Shown here piece by piece: positions 17,381 to 25,438 of a DNA stretch of 43,265 nt (position 1 is the stretch's first letter; every line of letters starts with the position of its first letter). The position numbers were made by a program, and so were the translations under genes. Source of the stretch: Casimicrobiaceae bacterium (GTDB lineage Bacteria; Pseudomonadota; Gammaproteobacteria; Burkholderiales; Casimicrobiaceae). The stretch covers positions 1 to 43,265 of the forward strand of contig JAPKHK010000016.1 in assembly GCA_026646885.1 (NCBI GenBank), written 5' to 3'. The notes beneath the pieces are model-generated. The model ran no database searches. It saw only the letters and a list, made by a program, of their open reading frames with translations, and was not told where the DNA came from.

Positions 17381-18640
17381 TCAGCCTCGTCGCATGGATT
17401 CAAAGAACTCCGCATTGTTCTTGGTGCCGCGAATCTTGTCGATGAGGAATTCGGTGGCTTCCATTTCGTCCATGTTGTACAGGAGTTTCCTCAGCACCCA
17501 GACCTTTTGCAGCACGTCGGGTTTCAAGAGCAGCTCTTCGCGGCGAGTGCCGGAACGGTTGACGTTGAGCGCGGGGTAGACGCGTTTCTCCGCTAGGCGC
17601 CGATCGAGGTGGATTTCCATGTTGCCGGTGCCCTTGAATTCTTCGTAAATCACATCATCCATCCGGCTGCCGGTGTCGATGAGGGCGGTGGCGATGATGG
17701 TGAGGGACCCGCCTTCCTCGATATTGCGCGCCGCGCCGAAGAAGCGTTTGGGTTTTTGCAGGGCATTTGCGTCGACACCACCGGTGAGCACCTTGCCCGA
17801 AGCAGGCTGTACGGTATTGTAAGCGCGGGCGAGGCGGGTGATGGAATCGAGCAGGATCACGACGTCCTTCTTGTGCTCCACCAGGCGCTTGGCTTTCTCG
17901 ATCACCATCTCGGCCACTTGCACATGCCGCGTGGCCGGTTCATCGAAGGTGGAGGCAACCACCTCGCCGCGTACCGTGCGCGACATTTCCGTCACTTCCT
18001 CCGGCCGCTCGTCGATCAGGAGCACTATGAGGATCACTTCCGGGTGATTGGCGGCAATGGAATGGGCAATGTGCTGCAGCATGACTGTCTTGCCCGACTT
18101 CGGGCTCGCCACCAAAAGGCCGCGCTGGCCCTTGCCAATGGGGGCGATGATGTCGATTACCCGCCCGGTGTAGTTTTCCTCGGACTTGATCTCGCGCTCC
18201 AGCGTGAAAGGCTGTTCGGGGAAAAGCGGTGTCAGGTTTTCGAAAAGGATCTTGTTCTTGGAATTCTCCGGCGGCTCGCCGTTGACCCGATCGACCTTGA
18301 CCAGGGCGAAATAGCGCTCGCCGTCCTTAGGGGTGCGTATTTCGCCCTCGATCGTATCGCCGGTGTGCAGATTGAAGCGGCGGATTTGCGAGGGCGAAAT
18401 GTAGATGTCGTCCGTGCCCGCGAGGTACGAGGTGTCGGGAGAACGCAGGAAGCCAAAGCCGTCGGGGAGCACTTCGAGCACGCCTTCACCGAAAATACTC
18501 TCGCCTTTCTTGGCCTGGTTCTTCAAGAGCGCGAAGATGAGGTCGTGTTTCCTCATGCGGTTGGCGCCCTCGATTTCGTTGGTATTGGCGATGTCCACCA
18601 ATTCGGTGACGTGATGGTTCTTGAGATCGGAAAGGTGCAT
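17381..18640 (-). CDS. rho: Transcription termination factor Rho
   Basis: A 419-residue Rho, the standard length. The N-terminal Rho-N helix bundle starts [18 protein letters not shown]. The cold-shock-like RNA-binding domain ([26 protein letters not shown]) follows at residues 50-125. The hexameric ATPase has the Walker [12 protein letters not shown] near residue 180, Walker B-like [16 protein letters not shown] and the C-terminal [14 protein letters not shown]. It is an essential RNA helicase for factor-dependent termination. The upstream region to trxA carries a MITE-like element; its promoter probably lies between 18641 and 18741. Confidence 0.97.
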   Translation of the reverse strand: MHLSDLKNHHVTELVDIANTNEIEGANRMRKHDLIFALLKNQAKKGESIFGEGVLEVLPDGFGFLRSPDTSYLAGTDDIYISPSQIRRFNLHTGDTIEGEIRTPKDGERYFALVKVDRVNGEPPENSKNKILFENLTPLFPEQPFTLEREIKSEENYTGRVIDIIAPIGKGQRGLLVASPKSGKTVMLQHIAHSIAANHPEVILIVLLIDERPEEVTEMSRTVRGEVVASTFDEPATRHVQVAEMVIEKAKRLVEHKKDVVILLDSITRLARAYNTVQPASGKVLTGGVDANALQKPKRFFGAARNIEEGGSLTIIATALIDTGSRMDDVIYEEFKGTGNMEIHLDRRLAEKRVYPALNVNRSGTRREELLLKPDVLQKVWVLRKLLYNMDEMEATEFLIDKIRGTKNNAEFFESMRRG

Positions 18641-18952
18641 AAGGGACCCGGTGCAATGAAGACTAGGCGCGTCCAGTGGCCTTGGGCGCCGAAAAACGTC
18701 TTGGAATTTTGCGCGCTACCGCGCGCTCGGAAAGAGAAGCTCTAACAGGATGCTGCAAAACTGCGGTGCTGCCCGTCTGCGGTATTGCGCCCTCGCGCGC
18801 CCCACGCCGATCAACCTGAGATGTCTTGGGGCTCGCAGTCGGGCGCTTGGCATCCGAACCTGCTGGCGACGTTCTTCAACAGCCTGTTAGGCGCCGGTCG
18901 GCAGGTTTTGCGTCGCCGCGTACCAGCGCAGATGGGAGATAAGCTAGCCGGT
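18641..18952. other. rho-trxA intergenic region
   Basis: About 312 bases between the trxA stop and the rho start, both on the minus strand. It holds the MITE-like element at 18742-18890. The remaining 100 bases before rho should include its promoter and leader; I see no strong consensus and no classical terminator after trxA. Confidence 0.4.
18742..18890. mobile_element. MITE-like element with terminal inverted repeats
   Basis: A 149-base segment bounded by imperfect inverted repeats: CTAACAGGATGCTGCAAAAC at the left and, read from the right end inward, CTAACAGGCTGTTGAAGAAC. Sixteen of twenty positions match. The right-end sequence resembles tips seen on several transposon families whose ends begin near ACAGGCTGTTGAAAAA. 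There is no transposase inside and no obvious target duplication, so it is a non-autonomous element or a remnant. Confidence 0.6.
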
Positions 18953-19279
18953 TTAGAGGTTGCTGTCAATAAACGCGGCGAGCTGCGATTTGGACAGCGC
19001 GCCGACTTTCTGAGCTTCCACCTGGCCGTTCTTGAACAACATCAGGGTGGGAATGCCGCGAATGCCGTACTTGGTAGGGGTGGCCTGGTTGCTGTCGATG
19101 TCGAGCTTGGCGACCCTGAGGCGACCTTCGTACTCCTTGGCGACCTCGTCGAGAATGGGGGCAATCATCTTGCAAGGGCCGCACCATTCGGCCCAATAGT
19201 CGACCAGAACGGGCACCTGCGACTGCAAGACCTCGGCGTCGAAAGACCCGTCCGTGACGTGAACGATGTTCTGGCTCAT
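18953..19279 (-). CDS. trxA: Thioredoxin 1
   Basis: A 108-residue thioredoxin with the active site [10 protein letters not shown] near residues 30-39, the buried Asp in VDYWAE, and the cis-proline loop [14 protein letters not shown]. These give a typical full-length cytosolic disulfide reductase serving ribonucleotide reductase, PAPS reductase and peroxiredoxins. The start at 19279 ([10 protein letters not shown]) is the family start; the ATG four codons earlier is less likely. Its order before rho is common in proteobacteria. It diverges from fdxA, with about 185 bases between for both promoters. Confidence 0.95.
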   Translation of the reverse strand: MSQNIVHVTDGSFDAEVLQSQVPVLVDYWAEWCGPCKMIAPILDEVAKEYEGRLRVAKLDIDSNQATPTKYGIRGIPTLMLFKNGQVEAQKVGALSKSQLAAFIDSNL

Positions 19280-19464
19280 GTATTTCCTCAAGGGGAGCGG
19301 AATTCGCTGGGATGTCGTGCCGGTGCTTGCGCTGCGCCGGTCACTTGTGACGGTACATTAGCCCAAAGCCATCGAAACTGCAAGCGGGGGGCGGGCCGCC
19401 CGCGGCGCGGCAACACGGGCCATCTGCTAGAATTTAGGCATTCCAACGCTTGCTTGGCAGAGCC

Positions 19465-19788
19465 ATGACCTACGTCGTCACCGAAGCTTGCATCAAGTGC
19501 AAATATACCGACTGCGTGGATGTTTGCCCGGTCGATTGCTTCCGCGAGGGGCCGAACTACCTGGTCATCGATCCCGACGAATGCATCGACTGCACGCTGT
19601 GCGTCGCCGAATGCCCCGTGGAAGCGATCTACGCCGAGGACGACGTGCCCCGCAACCAGCAGCACTTCACCGCCCTCAACGCCGAGTTGGCGAAGCTGTG
19701 GAAACCCATCATCGAAAAGAAAGATGCCTTGCCCGACGCTGACGATTGGGCCAAGGTGCCGAACAAACTCGATCGCTTGGAGCGCTAG
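19465..19788 (+). CDS. fdxA: 7Fe ferredoxin (3Fe-4S/4Fe-4S)
   Basis: A 107-residue ferredoxin of the FdxA type. The N-terminal part has [19 protein letters not shown], and the second cluster part has [19 protein letters not shown]. The first group carries the irregular spacing typical of the 3Fe-4S site and the second the C-x2-C-x2-C-x3-C of the 4Fe-4S site. The C-terminal 45 residues ([12 protein letters not shown]) form the extra lobe of the family. It transfers electrons at low potential. The ATG at 19465 is chosen because the family begins [16 protein letters not shown] hexamer near 19430 could be a -10. Confidence 0.96.
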   Translation: MTYVVTEACIKCKYTDCVDVCPVDCFREGPNYLVIDPDECIDCTLCVAECPVEAIYAEDDVPRNQQHFTALNAELAKLWKPIIEKKDALPDADDWAKVPNKLDRLER

Positions 19789-19871
19789 GCCCGCGCCTCG
19801 CCTTGCCCATTGAGCCGGCGATTGCTGGTAGGGCATCGTGAGTCGATTTTTTGCTGACGTCGCGAAGCGAC

Positions 19872-19915
19872 ACGCCTCTTCGAGCGCCTCTGCGGGGGGG
19901 CTCTCGAAGAGGCGT
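19872..19915. terminator. Long GC-rich inverted repeat after fdxA
   Basis: A perfect 13-bp inverted repeat, ACGCCTCTTCGAG and CTCGAAGAGGCGT, with an 18-base loop, 84 bases after the fdxA stop. There is no T-run on either side, so it may be an attenuator, an RNA-stabilising hairpin or a bidirectional terminator working with Rho. It also lies just beyond the end of the broken HEPN gene. Confidence 0.5.
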
Positions 19916-19942
19916 TGTAGCTCCCTCTCTCACCCCGGTAAG

Positions 19943-20365
19943 CTACAATCGGCCCGGGCGAAATCCGCGTGCAGCAAGGCTTGCGCGGGTTTCGCCTGCA
20001 TTTTTATCTCTCAGAATAGCGACAACTGCTGCGCCGCGACTTTTTTCCTGAAAGAGCGTCGAGCCGACGAGCAAGCGGACTTCGTGGGCGCGGTTCAAAA
20101 TCCGGCCCGCCTCTTTTGGTACGGGGCCGTTCTTGACCAAATGGTTTCCGAACGCACCGATCAGCCCGCCATGGGTGCGCAAGGCGCGAAAATCCAACGG
20201 CGCGCCTGCCGCTAGAAGGGCAGCGCGTGCCGCATCGAATACGGCATAGTAGGCGCGGTTGGCTGCGCCATCGATGTCCCCCCGTTCTAACAGGGCAAGC
20301 GCGGAGGACGACGCGGTTTCGGCTTTGGCTATCTACACCTCAGGCGTCAGTCCGCCTTTGCTCAC
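19943..20365 (-). pseudogene. HEPN-domain protein, inactivated by an in-frame TAG at codon 11
   Basis: The GTG at 20365-20363 overlaps the MNT gene stop by four bases (GTGA), the usual layout of HEPN/MNT pairs. The frame then reads SKGGLTPEV, hits TAG at 20335-20333, and continues open for about 130 codons. The second part is clearly HEPN: IAKAETASSSALALLERG, then NRAYYAVFDAARAALLAAG, then FRALRTHGGLIGAFG and ILNRAHEVRLL. RALRTH holds the R-x4-H RNase motif. The last ~35 residues (FQEKSRGAA onward) no longer look like the family; a second lesion at the A-run near 20050 is possible. A one-base change from TTG or CAG type codons would explain the stop. Unless a downstream start is used or the stop is read through, no full HEPN toxin is made. 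Confidence 0.78.
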
Positions 20366-20700
20366 AAACGTACGCCCTCTCGAGCGATGTTGCGTAGCAG
20401 ATCAGGGTTGGCGTACCGCTCTGGGTGTTCCCATTCGTCGAGCCAAACCGGCAGCGGGGAGATCAGGATGCCTGGGTCGAGTAGCACTTCGAAAGCAGCA
20501 TCTGCCATTTTCAGCTTGGTGTTCAGGAAGCGCTGATGTTCGCCGCGCAGCAGTACCGCGACATCGGCGTCGCTATCCGGGCGGTGAGTGCCGCGCGCAC
20601 GGCTGCCAAAGACGATGGCACCGGCCGTATCGTCGTGGTCGGCAATTTTTGCCAAGAACCGGCGAACGGCGTCTTCCGTGGCGTGGTCTATAGCGTTCAT
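20362..20700 (-). CDS. MNT-type nucleotidyltransferase (antitoxin partner of HEPN)
   Basis: A 112-residue minimal nucleotidyltransferase. The motif IVFGSRARGTHRPDSDADVAVLL near residues 29-51 holds the G-S-x10-D-x-D active site of the Pol-beta superfamily, as in MntA. In known HEPN/MNT modules the MNT protein adds AMP groups to a Tyr of the HEPN toxin and neutralises it. The R-x4-H in the linked HEPN gene fits that class. Here the partner is interrupted, so this antitoxin may be a lone survivor. The stop overlaps the HEPN GTG. Confidence 0.82.
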   Translation of the reverse strand: MNAIDHATEDAVRRFLAKIADHDDTAGAIVFGSRARGTHRPDSDADVAVLLRGEHQRFLNTKLKMADAAFEVLLDPGILISPLPVWLDEWEHPERYANPDLLRNIAREGVRL

Positions 20701-20809
20701 GGGCGCTACGTGGGGAGGTCAAATTTGTTGTATCCCACGGCGGCGGAAAAGGCAGCAATACGATCCATGGCCGCGGATCCTCGGCGCAGGTCTAACAGTT
20801 CACCTCGCC

Positions 20810-21742
20810 TTACCCGCCGCCCTGTACCGCCACCAGCATGCCGTTTTCACGCTTGGCGACACCGGACTTCTCCAACTCCATCACCAGCCACTCGGCCAGC
20901 GCTTCGGGGGTCCGCTGGAAGTAGCGGGCGTTGAAGTCGCGGTAGATGCCGGTGCGGTCGAGGTAGCCTGCGAGTTCGGCCAAGGGCATTTGGTGTTTAG
21001 CGAGCAGGGCAAAGGTGAGAACCACGCGCAGCGCGTGCCGGGCAAGGCGCGTTTCGTCGGCTTCGAAGGCTTCGAGGCGCTTGAAGCACCGCTCTAGCGC
21101 GGCTTGCGGTTCGGTGAAGGGGCGGCCGTGTCCAGGGATGACGGTCTTGACCGGCAGGCGGGCGATCATCTCCAGCGTGGCGCGAGTGGCCGGGAGACAC
21201 ACTGGGTTGATGGAGGGCGGCAAAACGAAACCGAAGCCGTGTTCCCAAAGTGCGTCGCCGGAAATCAGGAGACCTTTGGCTCGCTCGAAGAAAACCAGCG
21301 CGCCCATGTCGTGCCCAGGTGCCGCGAGGGCGAGCCAATCGAGTTCACCCCAAGCGTAGTGCTCGCCCGCGCGCAAGACTTGGGAGAATTCGAAGCGCGC
21401 CGATTCCTGGCCGGAGTAATCGAGCAACAGCACTTTCTCGTCCCAGGCGCGCAGCGCGGGGGCTTCGCCTTCGGGCACGGCGATGGGGCAGTGGTAGCGC
21501 CTTTGGAGAGCGGCGTTGCCGCCCACGTGATCGCTATGCACATGTGTGTTGACGATGAGAGACAGCGATTCGCCACCCAGCGCGTCGGCCACTTTGTTGA
21601 GCGTGGTGGCGGAGTCGCTCACGTATCCGGTGTCGATCAATACGTTGCCTTGCGGGCTACGCAAAAGAACGTTGTTGGCGGAGAGCCAGTCGCGTTCGAT
21701 GACACAGATGCTGGCAGGCAAACTGGGGCTGTAGTGGCTCAT
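20810..21742 (-). CDS. MBL-fold metallo-hydrolase
   Basis: A 310-residue metallo-beta-lactamase-fold protein. The metal ligands are visible in NTHVHSDHVGGN (H-x-H-x-D-H), APGHDMG, LISGDALW and VIPGHGRPF. The C-terminal 80 residues form an alpha-helical region (KRLEAFEADETRLARHALRV) followed by a winged-helix-like part, as in MBL proteins of the LACTB2/glyoxalase-like group. The substrate is unknown; thioester or lactone hydrolysis is possible. The start at 21742 gives MSHYSPSLPASICVIERDWL; an upstream Met adds eight residues without support. It lies 10 bases from the mfd stop, so the two are probably co-transcribed. Confidence 0.82.
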   Translation of the reverse strand: MSHYSPSLPASICVIERDWLSANNVLLRSPQGNVLIDTGYVSDSATTLNKVADALGGESLSLIVNTHVHSDHVGGNAALQRRYHCPIAVPEGEAPALRAWDEKVLLLDYSGQESARFEFSQVLRAGEHYAWGELDWLALAAPGHDMGALVFFERAKGLLISGDALWEHGFGFVLPPSINPVCLPATRATLEMIARLPVKTVIPGHGRPFTEPQAALERCFKRLEAFEADETRLARHALRVVLTFALLAKHQMPLAELAGYLDRTGIYRDFNARYFQRTPEALAEWLVMELEKSGVAKRENGMLVAVQGGG

Positions 21743-21752
21743 GGCGGGTCCA

Positions 21753-24700
21753 TCAGCGCAGATCACGGAAAAGCGCCTCGAGGATTTGGGCGCGTTCTTC
21801 GACCTTGTTGGTGGATTGTTCGATCTTGATCTTCTCCGGTCCGGCGAGCTGGAAGCGCCGATCTTCTTGCATGCGGCGCATGAGCTTGATCGGGTCGAAG
21901 GGTGGTTTAGGCATGAATTGGATCAATAGGCGCTGGGGCGTGGCATCAATCTTTACGACACCCAGGTCGCGGCCGAGGAGCCGCAGGCGGTGGCAGGCGA
22001 GCAGCGTGCGGGTGGCTTCCGGCGGCAGGCCGTAGCGGTCGATCAGCTCTTCCTGCATGCCGGACAGGGCTTCTTCGCTCTCGCAATTGGCTAGGCGCTT
22101 GTAGAGCACCAGGCGTTCGTGCACGTCGCTGCAATATGCTTCGGGCAAGAGCGCGGGCGAGTGCAGGTTGATCTCCGTGGCGACCGCCAATGGCCCGGCA
22201 AGGTCCGGTTCTTCGCCTTTGCGCAAGGCGCGCACGGCAGCGGCCAGCAAGTCGTTGTAGAGCTGAAAGCCCACTTCCTGCATTTCGCCGCTCTGCTGAT
22301 CACCCAGCACTTCGCCGGCACCGCGAATCTCCAGGTCGTGCATGGCGAGGTAAAAGCCCGAGCCCAAGTCTTCCATCATCTGGATGGCTTCGAGTCGCTT
22401 CTTGGCCTGCGCGGTCAGAGCCTCTTCGGGCGGAGTGAGCAGGTAGGCATAGGCCTGGTGGTGAGATCGACCGACCCGCCCGCGCAACTGGTGCAATTGC
22501 GCCAAACCAAAGCGATCGGCGCGATGGATGATGATGGTGTTGGCGCTGGGCACGTCGATGCCGGTTTCGATGATGGTGGAGCACAACAAGAGATTGCTCT
22601 TTTGCTGATAGAAGCCGCGCATCACCTGTTCCAGTTCGCGTTCCGGCATTTGACCGTGGGCTACGGCGATGCGTGCTTCCGGTAAGAGTGCGGCGAGGCG
22701 CTCGCGCATGGTTTGGATGCTGTCGATATCGTTGTGCAGGAAATAGATTTGCCCACCGCGCTTCAATTCTCGCAAGGCCGCTTCACGAACGATGCCGGAT
22801 GAGTCTTTGGTGACGAAGGTCTTGATGGCCAGACGCTTTTGCGGCGCGGTGGCGATGACCGAAAAGTCCCTTAGGCCTTCGAGGGACATTGCCAGCGTGC
22901 GCGGGATGGGTGTCGCGGTGAGAGTGAGCACGTCGACTTCGGCGCGCAGTCTTTTCAAGGCCTCTTTCTGGCGCACGCCGAAACGGTGTTCTTCGTCGAT
23001 GATGACGAGCCCCAGGCGCTTGAATTTCACGTCCGGCTGGATCAGCTTGTGGGTGCCGATCACCAGATCGATCGCTCCCTCGGCCAAGCCCTGCAGTGCC
23101 TGCTTCACTTCCTTCGCACTCTTGAAGCGTGAGAGCTCGGCCAGTTTGATCGGCCAATCGGCCAGACGATCGGAAAAGGTCTGAAAATGTTGTTCCGCCA
23201 ACAGCGTGGTGGGTACTAGCACCGCCACTTGTTTGCCGTCCATCAGAGCGACGAAGGCAGCGCGCAGCGCCACTTCGGTCTTGCCGAAACCGACGTCGCC
23301 GCAGACCAGCCGGTCCATGGGTTTGGCGGAGGCCAAATCGGCGATCACGGCACGTATGGCTTCGGCCTGGTCTGGCGTCTCTTCGAAACCGAATCCTTCC
23401 GCGAACGCTTCGTAGTCACGGGCGACGAGCTTGAAGGCATGACCTTCGCGTGCCGCGCGCCGCGCATAAAGGTGCAGGAGCTCCGCCGCGGTGTCGCGCG
23501 CCTGCTGCGCCGCCTTGCGTCGGGCCTTTTCCCATTGCGGACCGCCGAGGGCGTGCAAAGGCGCGGCATCGGGCGCGACACCGCTATAGCGCCCGATCAG
23601 ATGCAGGTTGGCCACCGGCACGTAGAGCTTGGCGTCACCGGCGTAGGCAAGGTGCAGGAATTCGTTGGCGCCGTCCCCCAGATCGAGCGTCACCAGGCCT
23701 TGATAGCGTCCCACGCCGTGCTGCTGGTGCACCACCGGATCGCCGATGCGAATCTCCGACAGGTCGCGCAGCATGGCATCGACGTTGCTGCGTTTCATTG
23801 CCTCGCGGCGCGACACTCGGCGCGGCGCTTCGGCGTAGAGCTCGTTCTCGGTGATGAAATGCTGCTCACCCGCGCCTAGCACGAAGCCTTGCGCCAGGGG
23901 CGCCGTCACCAACGCGAACGGTGCCCCGGCCTCCGCCAGGGAGGGAAGATCATCGAAGAGGGCAGGCTTGAGGCCGTATTCGCCGAAATACTGCGCCATG
24001 GTTTCGCGCCGGCCCAGGCTTTCGGCGCAAACCCACACCGCTCCGGTGGGCGCGGCGAGGAGCGCCTTGAGCGCCGCGAGAGGGTTGTCGGCGCGCCGAT
24101 CGACGCGCACGGGAGGTACCGCTCGGGTGGGCGTTGCCGCCGTGCTTGTGGTGTCCGTCGCGCCGCCGCCGACCAAAAGGCGCGGCCAGGCTTTGCACGC
24201 GCTCAGAAACGCGTCGGGCGCTTGAAAGACCGTGCTGGGAGGCAACAAGGGGCGGGCGCGATCACCGCGCAGCAAGCGATAGCGGCTGTCCGTGTCGGCC
24301 CAGAATGCGCTCAAGGCGACATCGATGCCGCCGTGTTGCGCGAGCACCGCATCTTGGGGCCAATAGTCAGGCAAGCTCGCCGTGGCGTCGAAAAAAAGCG
24401 GCAGGTAATACTCGATGCCGCCGGGGGCAAGACCGTTGGAGACATCGCGATAGATGGTGCTTTTCGATGGGTCGCCTTCGAACGCTTCGCGAAAGCGCTG
24501 CCGAAAAAGCGCGCGCGCGGCCTCGTCGAGCGGGAATTCGCGCGCCGGCAGCAAACGGATTTCTGGCACGGGATAGATGGTGCGCTGACTGTCGACATCG
24601 AATGTACGCAGGGTTTCGATTTCGTCGTCGAAAAGCTCGATGCGGTAAGGCAAGGGGCTGCCCATGGGAAACAGATCGATGAGGCCGCCGCGTATGCTGA

Positions 24701-25211
24701 ATTCGCCTGGAGAAACCACCTGTGTGACGTGGGCGTAACCGGCCAGCACCATCTGGGAGCGCAAGGCTTCGGCATCGAGCTTCTCGCCTTGCTTCAGCAA
24801 GAAAGTGTAGGCGGCGAGGTAGGTCGGCGGGGGCAAGCGATAGAGCGCCGTGGTGGCGGGTACCACCAGTACGTCGCACTGCCGTGTGAGCAGCGCATGC
24901 AGGCCGGCCAGACGCGCCGAAACGAGATCCTGATGCGGCGAAAACTGGTCGTAAGGCAGAGTCTCCCAATCCGGCAGAAGAAAGAGCCGCAGTTGCGGTG
25001 CAAACAAGGGAATTTCCGCGGCCAGGCGTTCGGCCTCCTGCGCCTCGGCGGCCACCACGACGAGCATGCGTCTTTCCGCCGCGAGGCGCGTGGCCGCTTG
25101 CGCTAGCGCCAGGGCATCGGCGGAGCCGGTCAAGGCGGGCAGGCGCAGCTTTTGGCCCGGTGGCGGGAGCGTAGGGAGAAGGGTGGGAAACGACAAGGTG
25201 CGGCGATCCAA
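21753..25211 (-). CDS. mfd: Transcription-repair coupling factor
   Basis: A 1152-residue Mfd of usual length. The UvrB-like N-terminal domains 1-2 (residues ~1-340) include LFLLPDWETLPYDQFSPH. The RNA polymerase-interacting domain has DPVVHQQHGVGRYQGL around residue 500. The RecG-like SF2 helicase has Walker A GDVGFGKTEVALRAAF and DEEHRFGV, plus FLHNDIDSIQTM, HGQMPEREL and the TRG-like stretch. The C-terminal TRCF domain includes YCSDVHERLVLYKRLANC. It removes stalled RNA polymerase and recruits UvrA. It is a single large gene with the MBL gene downstream. Confidence 0.97.
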   Translation of the reverse strand: MDRRTLSFPTLLPTLPPPGQKLRLPALTGSADALALAQAATRLAAERRMLVVVAAEAQEAERLAAEIPLFAPQLRLFLLPDWETLPYDQFSPHQDLVSARLAGLHALLTRQCDVLVVPATTALYRLPPPTYLAAYTFLLKQGEKLDAEALRSQMVLAGYAHVTQVVSPGEFSIRGGLIDLFPMGSPLPYRIELFDDEIETLRTFDVDSQRTIYPVPEIRLLPAREFPLDEAARALFRQRFREAFEGDPSKSTIYRDVSNGLAPGGIEYYLPLFFDATASLPDYWPQDAVLAQHGGIDVALSAFWADTDSRYRLLRGDRARPLLPPSTVFQAPDAFLSACKAWPRLLVGGGATDTTSTAATPTRAVPPVRVDRRADNPLAALKALLAAPTGAVWVCAESLGRRETMAQYFGEYGLKPALFDDLPSLAEAGAPFALVTAPLAQGFVLGAGEQHFITENELYAEAPRRVSRREAMKRSNVDAMLRDLSEIRIGDPVVHQQHGVGRYQGLVTLDLGDGANEFLHLAYAGDAKLYVPVANLHLIGRYSGVAPDAAPLHALGGPQWEKARRKAAQQARDTAAELLHLYARRAAREGHAFKLVARDYEAFAEGFGFEETPDQAEAIRAVIADLASAKPMDRLVCGDVGFGKTEVALRAAFVALMDGKQVAVLVPTTLLAEQHFQTFSDRLADWPIKLAELSRFKSAKEVKQALQGLAEGAIDLVIGTHKLIQPDVKFKRLGLVIIDEEHRFGVRQKEALKRLRAEVDVLTLTATPIPRTLAMSLEGLRDFSVIATAPQKRLAIKTFVTKDSSGIVREAALRELKRGGQIYFLHNDIDSIQTMRERLAALLPEARIAVAHGQMPERELEQVMRGFYQQKSNLLLCSTIIETGIDVPSANTIIIHRADRFGLAQLHQLRGRVGRSHHQAYAYLLTPPEEALTAQAKKRLEAIQMMEDLGSGFYLAMHDLEIRGAGEVLGDQQSGEMQEVGFQLYNDLLAAAVRALRKGEEPDLAGPLAVATEINLHSPALLPEAYCSDVHERLVLYKRLANCESEEALSGMQEELIDRYGLPPEATRTLLACHRLRLLGRDLGVVKIDATPQRLLIQFMPKPPFDPIKLMRRMQEDRRFQLAGPEKIKIEQSTNKVEERAQILEALFRDLR

Positions 25212-25438
25212 AAGTTCGAATTATAACGGCTGGACCGTCCATCATTGGCGACATGCGACGCGCGCCTGGCGCAAACACGGCGTGAAATTGGGGCCGGGCT
25301 ATCCGCCCGTGTGCTTGTGGAAGCTCGCAAAAATGTGGCGAGCGGGTCGCGTAATCGCGTCCTTGGGGTTCACTTCGATCGAGGTGGCGATTTCATGGCT
25401 GCAAGTCGCGACCCAACTGTTCGATTTCAATAGTGGAG
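25212..25438. other. Gap between the beta-helix gene and mfd
   Basis: About 227 bases lying upstream of mfd and downstream of the beta-helix gene (both minus strand). I see no tRNA, strong hairpin or repeat, and no convincing small gene. It presumably contains the mfd promoter. Confidence 0.3.

Noticed and set aside
18641-18952. Possible riboswitch or tRNA in the rho-trxA gap
   Set aside because: No cloverleaf or known riboswitch core; the only structure is the MITE-like end repeats.
20706-20768. 20-codon minus-strand frame upstream of the MNT gene
   Set aside because: No conserved pattern and no good ribosome site; could be a leader peptide but nothing supports it.
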